In this document: in pieces, positions 1-6,707 of the stretch | Layout of the letters: the number at the start of each line of letters is the position of its first letter | Position numbering within the stretch: position 1 is the stretch's first letter | Source of the DNA: Pleurocapsales cyanobacterium LEGE 10410 | Lineage (GTDB): Bacteria; Cyanobacteriota; Cyanobacteriia; Cyanobacteriales; Xenococcaceae | Direction: 5' to 3' | Assembly (NCBI GenBank): GCA_015207195.1 | Contig: JADEXJ010000027.1 | Span: 1-52,566, forward strand | Length of the DNA: 52,566 nucleotides | The notes under the pieces: generated by a model | The model's input: the letters and a program-made list of their open reading frames with translations, nothing else | The model's database searches: none | Told to the model about the DNA's origin: nothing | Program-made: the position numbers and the translations under genes

Positions 1-11
1 AGTGCGGTCTT

Positions 12-151
12 GGGGGTTTCCCCCATGAGCAACTGGCGGTACGCTACAGGAGATTTGCCCTCTTGGGCGGTTGGGGCAACCCTGCTGTCTAACGGCGAAT
101 CGTTGAATGTAGAACCTCTAGATTCTTGAGGGAATCCCGCGTCTCCGACGC
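12..151. repeat. Mini-hairpin cluster at left edge
   Basis: Three perfect 5-bp stems with 3-nt loops lie close together: 12-24 (GGGGG-TTT-CCCCC), 69-81 (GGTTG-GGG-CAACC) and 139-151 (GCGTC-TCC-GACGC). The stretch is GC-richer than the AT-rich DNA at 152-373, in which I see no gene. The same tiny-loop architecture recurs at 1452-1604, 14306-14358 and 15157-15173, so I treat this as one class of dispersed cyanobacterial repeat. The loop-and-stem geometry is seen directly; common origin is inference. Confidence 0.6.
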
Positions 152-373
152 TGGGAGGATGTCAATTGGTTTGTTATTCTATTTAAACAATACATAAAGA
201 ACACAAACGTATATGTAGTGTAGAACATATCTCTACTTTTTTGGCTCGATTAATCTGCGACTGGCAACTTCCAATTATGGCGTGTACCATTGAGTGCGCT
301 CTAAATAATAGGGGCTGACCAATTAATCTTTTAAAAAATAAGTCCAAAGCAGTCTGAAAAAGGGAGAATTTTT

Positions 374-1424
374 TTGTTTAGGGATATTACTGAAAGAAGT
401 AAGATTAACTATACGGGAGCTTCTTATGGTGTAGCTTGGGGAGATTATGATAATGATGGTTTTACCGATCTATGGGCGGGAAACCATGGTCGTTCCGCAA
501 CATTATACAGAAACTCAGGAGATGGTACGTTTGAAAATGTTACTCTAGAAGCTTTTGAGCATCAGCCTAAAGAAGACTTTCATGGTGCAGCCTGGGCTGA
601 TTTTGATAATGATGGGGATTTAGATTTAATTCAGCTAGTAGGAGCAGATGCTGGTAAAAGTAATCTTGAAGACCTACAGATTGCCAATCGACTTTATGTT
701 AATAATCAAGGAATTTTTAGCGATCGCCTTTAACAATGACCTTACTCCTAGTCCCGATATACTGTTGCTTAACGATGGTTCTAGGTTATTAGATCGAACT
801 GATGGTTCGGGAATTAATAGTGTCAGGACAGCAGGTGTTAGTTCGGTTGCTGGAGATTTTGATAATGATATGGATGTCGATCTGTATGTAGTTACCTCTA
901 ATGCTGCGGGAAATGAACTCAATGTACTTTATGAAAATCAGGGTGATGGTACTTTTCAAGCTGTCGAGAATTTAGGCGATGCTTGGGGCAGCAATTTGGG
1001 TATTGGCGATACGGTTACTACTGCCGATTATAACAATGATGGATTCCTCGATTTACTTGTTACTAACGGAGATTTTCCTCTCTTACTCAGTCAAAATGCT
1101 CCTTATCAACTTTTAGAAAACCAAGGCAACGATAATCACTGGTTAAAAATTGACCTCGAAGGAGTAGCTTCAAATCGAGATGGTATCGGTGCCAAAGTAT
1201 ACGTTAGCGCAGGAGGAATTACTCAACTGCGACAACAATCGGGAGGAATGCACGATCGAGTTCAGAATGATTCTCGGCTACATTTTGGGCTAGCAGAAAA
1301 TACGATAGTGGATGAGATTAGAATCGAATGGCCCAGCGGTATCGTTCAAAATGTTGAAGACGTAAGTGTCGATCGCATTTTTAATATAGTAGAGCCAGAT
1401 CTGCTTTCCGTAGCAAAAGTATAG
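374..1424 (+). pseudogene. FG-GAP/VCBS repeat protein with C-terminal ASPIC/UnbV domain, frameshifted and truncated
   Basis: Two overlapping reading frames together resemble a CRTAC1-type protein, a secreted calcium-binding beta-propeller family. The first frame (374-733, TTG start after GGGAG) gives FG-GAP repeats with motifs such as WGDYDNDG and DFDNDGDLD. The second frame (homologous from about 725 to 1424) continues with GDFDNDMDVD and DYNNDGFLD repeats and ends in an ASPIC/UnbV domain (NHWLKIDLEG, RIEWPSG). The frame change falls at a GCGATCGC site near 724. No signal peptide precedes the first repeat, and the combined length (about 350 residues) is well short of the usual 500-600. It therefore looks truncated at the 5' end and deleted or frameshifted inside. 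A sequencing error could explain the frameshift but not the missing N-terminus. Confidence 0.75.
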
Positions 1425-1451
1425 TATGAAGCCTCTCAGCCTTGTTTCGCA

Positions 1452-1604
1452 GCGCATTCGCGCAGAGCGTCGCTAGAACGAGTGCGAAGCACTCGAGTCT
1501 CGCTTTGCGAGACGATGGACGGCGCATTCGCGCCAGCGTTGCGAAGCAACTTTGAGCCGATCGGCTCTGTGATGCGCCGTACTTGAAAGCTTCGCTTTCT
1601 GCGA
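1452..1604. repeat. Array of seven mini-hairpins with an enclosing stem
   Basis: Seven perfect small inverted repeats follow each other: 1452-1463, 1479-1495 (7-3-7), 1497-1513 (7-3-7), 1521-1534, 1538-1550 (5-3-5), 1554-1567 and 1585-1599 (6-3-6). An 8-bp stem, ACGGCGCA at 1519-1526 with TGCGCCGT at 1573-1580, encloses three of them, and TCGCAG (1447-1452) can pair with CTGCGA (1599-1604). A single strand could fold into a branched structure. The 78-codon minus-strand reading frame across it (1436-1672) is made of hairpin sequence and is not a credible gene. The element sits between the decayed FG-GAP gene and the 3' end of the convergent spermidine-synthase-like gene. Confidence 0.75.
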
Positions 1605-1676
1605 CTGAGAGTGCGGGCTGATTGTCTGTTCAAACATTTGATTTTTACTATAACTATAGTGTATCTGTCCAAGCGG

Positions 1677-3956
1677 TCACGATGACCGATTTAAATAATA
1701 TTCTCCACGGGGAAATAGATCGGTATTGAATGGCGCTGGTTTGTTGCCCCGATCATCAAACATCTGGACTTGAGCCTGGCGTACATCCTGACGTACTCGA
1801 TCTACCTCGATTCTCACCCGTTCTAGAAAACTAATAACCTGGGGCTGTTCTAATCTTTGCAGCAGCAGCTGTTTATCAAAAGACACAGGCTCTTCGCTAC
1901 CAATTAAGATCCACAGGTTTCCTGCCATACCAACTCGCGTAACGTAAGGAAAGACGCTTCGCATAGTTTGTTGCGCCCCCGAACCGACATCCCACTGCAC
2001 AAAAAAGCCTCCAGGTTTGAGGCGCGATCGCACTTCTTGAAAAAACTCCTGGGAATAAAGCATCCCTGCGCGCGATCGCCAGGGTTGGATAGCATCCGCT
2101 TCAATAATGTCAAATTTTCGGTCGCTGACGGTTAATTCTCGACGACCATCTCCGATAATAATTTTATAGCGCGGGTCTTGAAATAAGTATTTTAAAGCTT
2201 CTCCCGCGGGTTTTTGAGCATATTCTTGCAATACTGGTAGTTCTGCCCCTAACAGTTCGATGATTTTAATCTCTTGAGTTACGGGGTTAATCCCAATGGT
2301 ATGAGGCGTACCTCCAGAACCCAAACCGATAATCATCACTTCGGTAGGATTGGGGTGCAGCAAAGCAGGTATGCTACCTAACAAGCCGTGGATATGCAGA
2401 TAAGGAAAGTTTGCCTGCATTTGACCGCTAGCGAGTAATCTTCCTTCACCTTTAGTTTCGGCGATCGCAGCCACGCTGGTAGAGTCTTCGGCAACTATAA
2501 AATAGTCTTGAGGAGCAACGGCATGGAGAGCAGCCCAAAGGCGATTATTGTTAGGAAAGATGGCGATCGCCACAGCAGAAATCAGAATTAAAATAATAGT
2601 CAACAGGTTCTTGATTAATTTAAGTCGCAAGGTCAAGAGAAATCCCAACCCGATGGCAACCAATAGCCTGATCGAACCCGCCGTTCCCAACCAGCCGATT
2701 AACACCAAGCCCGTCAATAAGCTACCTAAAGTGTTCCCCAAAATATTTGCCAGCAGCATCAAGCCAACCCGTTTACCAATTTGCCGATTATCTTGCTGTA
2801 CCGCTTTTTGTACTAAGGGAAAATAAAAGCCCATCAACAAGCTGGGCAAGATCGTCATGACTCCTGGAATAACTAAATATTTAAACAGTACTTCCGCGCC
2901 TATATTACTAGGATTAATAAATCCTTCACCAGAACGCAAATCAGGATGGGCTTGCCAATAAAGACCGATTCCCCAAATAGCGATCGCTGAATAGAGAGCA
3001 ATAATACCTTGAATGATTAAAAATGTTTGTTTGGGACGGCGAATATAAGCAACGGCTTTAGCACCAATCATGCTGCCGATGGCACTAGCAATTAGAACGA
3101 AAGCCAACAAATGAGCGTAGGTATAAGCATTAGACTGGAGGGCAATGTCTAAGACTCTAAACCACAATATTTCCCAAGAAATTGCGGTAAAACCCGCTAA
3201 AAAAATCAGCACGTACCAAGATTTCAGCGTTTCCGCAGACTGAATCGAATTGGAACGCTCAAAACTTGAAGTTATTTCGGGTTTAGAAATACTTTTCCCT
3301 TCGCGGAAACTATAGTTGGGAAACTGAGAGGCTAAAGCTAATGCCGATAGACCAACAAAGGTGCTAAAGGATGCACCTAAATAGACCGTCCTGGCATAGC
3401 CCAAAGTGCCGACGATATACCAGCCTGAAACTAAAGTACCCAGCCCCGAACCAAGAGTATTAAAGCCATAGAGCCAGCCAATTAAAGACGCAGCACCATC
3501 GGTACTACGATTGATTGCTTTAGACAGCATGGGTAAGGATATTCCCATTAAAACTGTAGGAATCAACAAACTGATCAAAACGATTCCTAAAGTCACTGTT
3601 AGAGACTGTGCCAAATATTGCAGCCTGAGAAACAGCAGATCGTAAAAAATAAAGCGACTGGCTAGGGCAAAACTGGCAATTCCCAAATTACAGCAACCAT
3701 AAACCATTACGCACTGACGATTTGTTAGGCGATCGCTTGTCGAGCCACCGATTAAATTTCCCAACCCCAACCCCAAAAGATAGGAAGCAACAATAATCGT
3801 TACCGAACGAACGTCCGAACCCGAAAACAAGCCCAGCATTCTCTGCCAAGCTACCTGATACAGCAGGGCGGTAAATCCAGAAACAAAATACAGGGCAAAT
3901 AATAACGGTGTTGCCTGAATTCGATTGGTCTTGATCAAGCTCTTAGCGGTCAACAT
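1677..3956 (-). CDS. Fused MFS-like membrane / spermidine-synthase-like protein
   Basis: A large N-terminal part of about 480 residues is a string of hydrophobic segments resembling a major-facilitator fold. It is followed by a soluble class I methyltransferase-fold domain of the spermidine synthase (SpeE) family. The latter shows the nucleotide-binding loop GLGSGGTPHT, then IIGDGRRE and FDIIEADAI. Such fusions are widespread in bacteria, but substrate and reaction are not established; aminopropyl transfer is inferred from the family only. The acidic position in IEADAIQPW differs from the classical DP-containing motif, so true spermidine synthase activity is doubtful. I prefer the ATG at 3956 (MLTAKSL) over a TTG eight codons earlier. 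Neither has a clear Shine-Dalgarno. The gene is monocistronic and convergent with the left-edge remnant. Confidence 0.8.
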   Translation of the reverse strand: MLTAKSLIKTNRIQATPLLFALYFVSGFTALLYQVAWQRMLGLFSGSDVRSVTIIVASYLLGLGLGNLIGGSTSDRLTNRQCVMVYGCCNLGIASFALASRFIFYDLLFLRLQYLAQSLTVTLGIVLISLLIPTVLMGISLPMLSKAINRSTDGAASLIGWLYGFNTLGSGLGTLVSGWYIVGTLGYARTVYLGASFSTFVGLSALALASQFPNYSFREGKSISKPEITSSFERSNSIQSAETLKSWYVLIFLAGFTAISWEILWFRVLDIALQSNAYTYAHLLAFVLIASAIGSMIGAKAVAYIRRPKQTFLIIQGIIALYSAIAIWGIGLYWQAHPDLRSGEGFINPSNIGAEVLFKYLVIPGVMTILPSLLMGFYFPLVQKAVQQDNRQIGKRVGLMLLANILGNTLGSLLTGLVLIGWLGTAGSIRLLVAIGLGFLLTLRLKLIKNLLTIILILISAVAIAIFPNNNRLWAALHAVAPQDYFIVAEDSTSVAAIAETKGEGRLLASGQMQANFPYLHIHGLLGSIPALLHPNPTEVMIIGLGSGGTPHTIGINPVTQEIKIIELLGAELPVLQEYAQKPAGEALKYLFQDPRYKIIIGDGRRELTVSDRKFDIIEADAIQPWRSRAGMLYSQEFFQEVRSRLKPGGFFVQWDVGSGAQQTMRSVFPYVTRVGMAGNLWILIGSEEPVSFDKQLLLQRLEQPQVISFLERVRIEVDRVRQDVRQAQVQMFDDRGNKPAPFNTDLFPRGEYYLNRSS

Positions 3957-4135
3957 AATCGCCGTGGTAAAACTACACAATTAAATTAAGAAGATCGAGA
4001 TTAGCCGACACAAACTCGGCATTGCAGGCTATAAGAGATTTAAAGCTCGATAATCGTGTAATATGTTACAGCTAAAGTGTGAAAAATTAAGAAATGTGTA
4101 GTGTTGCGCTCACCAACCTAGTTATGTGAATTCGC

Positions 4136-4906
4136 TCAAACAATAAAAGTACCGCTATCGGGAGGAACATCCTGCCAACGACCATCCCCCACCGCCCGCA
4201 CTGCCTCTTTAAGGCTGACATCGCCCGTATAAATAGCGCGACCAACGATCGCCCCAGTAACACCCGCGGATTCTAAACTCAAAAGACTCAATAAGTCTGT
4301 CAGAGAACTTACCCCTCCAGATGCAATTACGGGAATATCTATCGCTTCGGCTAATTCCCTTAAAGCTTCCATATTAGGACCAGATAACGTACCATCGCGG
4401 TGAATATCAGTATAAATAATTGCTGCTGCACCCTGTTGTGCCATGCGTTGCGCCAGATCTGTCGCTGCGACTTCTGAAGTTTCCAGCCAGCCTCTAGTAG
4501 CTACTTTGCCGTTACGAGCGTCGATGCCGACGACAATTTGTTCGGGAAATTCATCGCATAATTCTGTGACCAACTCTGGTTTTTCTACAGCTACAGTGCC
4601 TAAAATAGCTCTTTGTACTCCCGTATTCAACAATCTGGCTACTCCAGAGCGATCGCGCAATCCGCCTCCTACCTGGACGGGAATATCAACTGCTTGGGCG
4701 ATCGCCTCAATTACGGATAAGTTAACTGATTCTCCCGATTTTGCTCCGTCCAAATCGACCACGTGCAGCCTAGTTGCTCCTTCTTGTAACCATTGGCGGG
4801 CTACTTCTACAGGATTATCGTTAAATATTGAAGCGCGATCGTAATCTCCTTGATAAAGACGAACGCATTTACCGTCCAGCAAATCTATTGCGGGAATAAC
4901 TTCCAT
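4136..4906 (-). CDS. hisA: HisA, phosphoribosylformimino-AICAR phosphate isomerase
   Basis: This TIM-barrel enzyme (256 residues, the usual length) catalyses the fourth step of histidine biosynthesis. It isomerises ProFAR to PRFAR, the substrate of HisH/HisF, in the cytoplasm. The sequence starts with the signature [13 protein letters not shown], placing catalytic Asp at residue 8. The second catalytic Asp is residue 129 in [14 protein letters not shown]. Phosphate-binding glycines are visible in QVGGGLRD and IASGGVSS. The gene stands alone here with no other his gene adjacent, although hisZ is in the same window at 22.2 kb. Scattered his genes are normal in cyanobacteria. The upstream gap carries heptameric repeats rather than an obvious promoter. 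Confidence 0.97.
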   Translation of the reverse strand: MEVIPAIDLLDGKCVRLYQGDYDRASIFNDNPVEVARQWLQEGATRLHVVDLDGAKSGESVNLSVIEAIAQAVDIPVQVGGGLRDRSGVARLLNTGVQRAILGTVAVEKPELVTELCDEFPEQIVVGIDARNGKVATRGWLETSEVAATDLAQRMAQQGAAAIIYTDIHRDGTLSGPNMEALRELAEAIDIPVIASGGVSSLTDLLSLLSLESAGVTGAIVGRAIYTGDVSLKEAVRAVGDGRWQDVPPDSGTFIV

Positions 4907-4942
4907 AATGTTTGTTAGTTAAATAATCTAATTGTTGTTTTT

Positions 4943-5133
4943 GAGTTCAGAGTTAGTAGTTCAGAGTTAGTAGTTCGGAATTCGGAGTTCGGAATTCGGA
5001 GTTCGGAATTCGGAGTTAGTCCCTAAAGGGACAAAGGGGTAATCCCCGCATGTAGCTTCGCAAATAGTTAGGGGTTGATGGTTACGAGTAGCTACTTCTT
5101 ACTTCTTACTTCTTACTTCTTACTTCTTACTTT
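4943..5133. repeat. Heptameric tandem repeats with an embedded hairpin
   Basis: The gap between hisA and the carbonic anhydrase gene holds tandem units of about seven bases: variants of TTCGGAG/TTCAGAG at 4943-5018 and ACTTCTT at about 5093-5133. Between them is a small perfect hairpin at 5019-5032 (GTCCC-TAAA-GGGAC) and then GGGGTAATCCCC. These match the short tandemly repeated repetitive sequences known from cyanobacterial genomes. The same hairpin core recurs near 37760 and 39875, again inside heptad tracts. I see no gene in 4907-5205. Confidence 0.75.
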
Positions 5134-5205
5134 CTACTTCCCCATCTCCCACTCTCCTAGTCCCCTCTTCAGCCCGCACCATTCTACTTTACTGTCATAC
5201 CAGCA

Positions 5206-6090
5206 TTAGGCGCGAGAATAGATTGTTTCCGCCCACAGCTGCACTGATTCGGAAAACAAGGAATGGTAGTTTTGTAACTCAATATTATTCATGCCCATCC
5301 GTCTAGCTCGATCGAACAAAGTCATCAGCGATTCGGTGACTTCTTCTGCTGCACTAGGTGTTTGCGGTGTAACTTTTAGTAAAGCCTCTAGTTCTTTTTT
5401 AATTGGTTCTAGGGATCTAGTGTCGCCACAGGTAACAAAAGATCGTACTGTTTCATCTTCTTCGATTAATTGACCTTCGGGAGGAATGTAAGTATGAGTG
5501 CGAGCATCGTAAGCTAAAACATTTCCTGTTTCGATGTTATAAATCCAGGCATAAATTTTAAGTCTTCCCTGGTGCAGTCTGGATCTTACCATGGGATAAG
5601 TTTTGAGATTTTCAATTTGAATCAGCACGTTTTCCGCTACCAAAACCTCGATTAGATCCTCTCCTTTATAGTGAGAATAGTTTTCTTCTACTAAACGACG
5701 GGTAGATTCGGCGTGTTTAAGCCAATCGTAAACCAAAGGCATATCTTTTTGTAGCTTATTTAGCTTGAGCAGCCCTTTCATCGCACCACAGTTAGAGTGT
5801 CCGCAGACAACTATTTGCTCGATACCCAAAGCACTAATCGCATATTCAATTGTTCCGCCTTCTCCGCCGTTAGCTGCACCATAGGGAGGAATAATATTGC
5901 CCGCGTTGCGAATGACAAATAGTTCCCCAACATCGGTATCGGTGATTAAGTTGGGAGCGACTCTAGAATCAGAACAGGTAATAAATAAGACTCTCGGTGT
6001 TTGCCCATGGGAAAGCTGTTCTAAAAGTTCTTGATGGGTAGTGACGTATTTTTGCCTAAACTTATCTAGACCGCGAATTAACTTTTTCAC
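5206..6090 (-). CDS. ccaA: Beta-class carbonic anhydrase, carboxysomal CcaA type
   Basis: The enzyme interconverts bicarbonate and CO2; CcaA-type members supply CO2 to Rubisco inside the beta-carboxysome. Zinc ligands and catalytic residues are all present at the standard positions: Cys39, Asp41 and Arg43 in CSDSR, then His98 and Cys101 in CGHSNCGAMKG. The beta-CA core covers about residues 20-200. A C-terminal extension of about 90 residues follows, as in CcaA of Synechocystis, where the extension supports oligomerisation and carboxysome targeting. The total of 294 residues is slightly longer than the roughly 274 of that homologue. The gene is single and carboxysome shell genes are not in the window, so the location is inferred from homology to CcaA. 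Confidence 0.9.
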   Translation of the reverse strand: MKKLIRGLDKFRQKYVTTHQELLEQLSHGQTPRVLFITCSDSRVAPNLITDTDVGELFVIRNAGNIIPPYGAANGGEGGTIEYAISALGIEQIVVCGHSNCGAMKGLLKLNKLQKDMPLVYDWLKHAESTRRLVEENYSHYKGEDLIEVLVAENVLIQIENLKTYPMVRSRLHQGRLKIYAWIYNIETGNVLAYDARTHTYIPPEGQLIEEDETVRSFVTCGDTRSLEPIKKELEALLKVTPQTPSAAEEVTESLMTLFDRARRMGMNNIELQNYHSLFSESVQLWAETIYSRA

Positions 6091-6166
6091 TGTAACCTAT
6101 TTTGATTTGCAAACTTCAGTTTCTATTATCTGATAAAACTTACCAGATTAAATTAATCTAAAAAAA

Positions 6167-6268
6167 TTATATGGAAATAACCACAGCAGGGCGTTTTTTA
6201 GTATCGCCTAAAGTTTTTAAAGCTCTTATTAGATAAACTTCACCCTGACGAGGATAGGAATCGACCAC
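6167..6268 (-). pseudogene. Truncated MazF-type toxin (N-terminal 33 residues only)
   Basis: Directly after the stop codon of the upstream antitoxin gene, a GTG opens a frame reading VVDSYPRQGEVYLIRALKTL and ending in KKRPAVVISI before TAA at 6167. This is the conserved start of MazF/PemK endoribonucleases (PxRGEVYLV...KxRPAVVIS), a family of about 110 residues. Everything after the first two strands is lost, including most of the RNA-binding surface. It was therefore the toxin of a mazEF-like pair and is now dead. The frame is too short for ordinary ORF calling. The identification rests on motif recognition by eye. Confidence 0.75.
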
Positions 6269-6523
6269 TTACAATCCTTCCTCGTCCAAAATTTCTTCCA
6301 TTTGGGCTTGGGAAAACTGCGCCCATTCTTGTTCAAACTCAATATCTGCCTGGGAACGATTTTGATAGAAGTTGCGTAATTGTTCTTCGATTTGTTGTTT
6401 GCGCCACAGATGTAAACCTTCTTCCACCGCAGCCGAACGGTTTTTGGTCATTTGGTCTACTTCTTCAAGTAACTGTGAATCTACGGTGATTGATATACGT
6501 TGTTTTTGGGAATTATTAGACAT
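6269..6523 (-). CDS. Ribbon-helix-helix (CopG/MazE-like) antitoxin
   Basis: This is an 84-residue protein. The N-terminal 45 residues form a ribbon-helix-helix pattern: a basic strand QRISITVDS, then a helix LLEEVDQMTKN and a second helix ending WRKQQ. The acidic C-terminal tail (about residues 50-84, rich in E and Q) is typical of the toxin-wrapping segment of such antitoxins. It would bind its own promoter as a dimer and neutralise a MazF-type toxin. The toxin gene immediately downstream survives only as a 33-residue stub at 6167-6268, so this is an orphan antitoxin. It may be retained for regulation, as an anti-addiction gene, or by chance. Confidence 0.75.
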   Translation of the reverse strand: MSNNSQKQRISITVDSQLLEEVDQMTKNRSAAVEEGLHLWRKQQIEEQLRNFYQNRSQADIEFEQEWAQFSQAQMEEILDEEGL

Positions 6524-6598
6524 AGGAGTTCATATAACCTCTATATAAATAATAATACTTTTTATATTACTTGAAAGTTATTAATAGCTACATTGAAG

Positions 6599-6658
6599 CC
6601 CCCAATCTTGGGGGACTTTCAACAGTGAATTATTCTTGTTCCCCCCAAAGTTGGGGGG
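6599..6658. repeat. Paired C-tract/G-tract inverted repeats
   Basis: Two perfect inverted repeats with 2-nt loops lie 27 bp apart: 6599-6614 (CCCCCAA-TC-TTGGGGG) and 6641-6658 (CCCCCCAA-AG-TTGGGGGG), followed by another G run. This is a familiar cyanobacterial intergenic repeat type. It lies just upstream of the DUF1156 gene. No U-tract follows on either strand, so I do not call it a terminator. Confidence 0.7.
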
Positions 6659-6707
6659 CTAGGGGGGCTACTCCTGAACTTCTGTAACTTCTTTATTCTC
6701 TATTCCT

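Noticed and set aside
1436-1672. 78-codon minus-strand reading frame between the FG-GAP remnant and the spermidine-synthase-like gene
   Set aside because: It consists almost entirely of the mini-hairpin array, is rich in Arg and Ser as expected from such repeats, and shows no family motif.
2548-2826. Plus-strand frame inside the spermidine-synthase-like gene
   Set aside because: It is fully inside a longer gene on the other strand and has no recognisable domain; the same applies to other antisense frames in hisA, sufS, sufD, glcD and dnaK.
1677-3956. Plain spermidine synthase (speE)
   Set aside because: A large membrane part is fused in front and the catalytic DP-type motif is altered, so the enzyme name would overstate the evidence.
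4943-5133. CRISPR-like array
   Set aside because: The units are about seven bases with no spacers; these are short tandem repeats, not CRISPR. No cas gene is in the window.
6599-6658. Rho-independent terminators from the strong C/G hairpins
   Set aside because: No T-run follows on either strand and the same repeat type is a common dispersed element.
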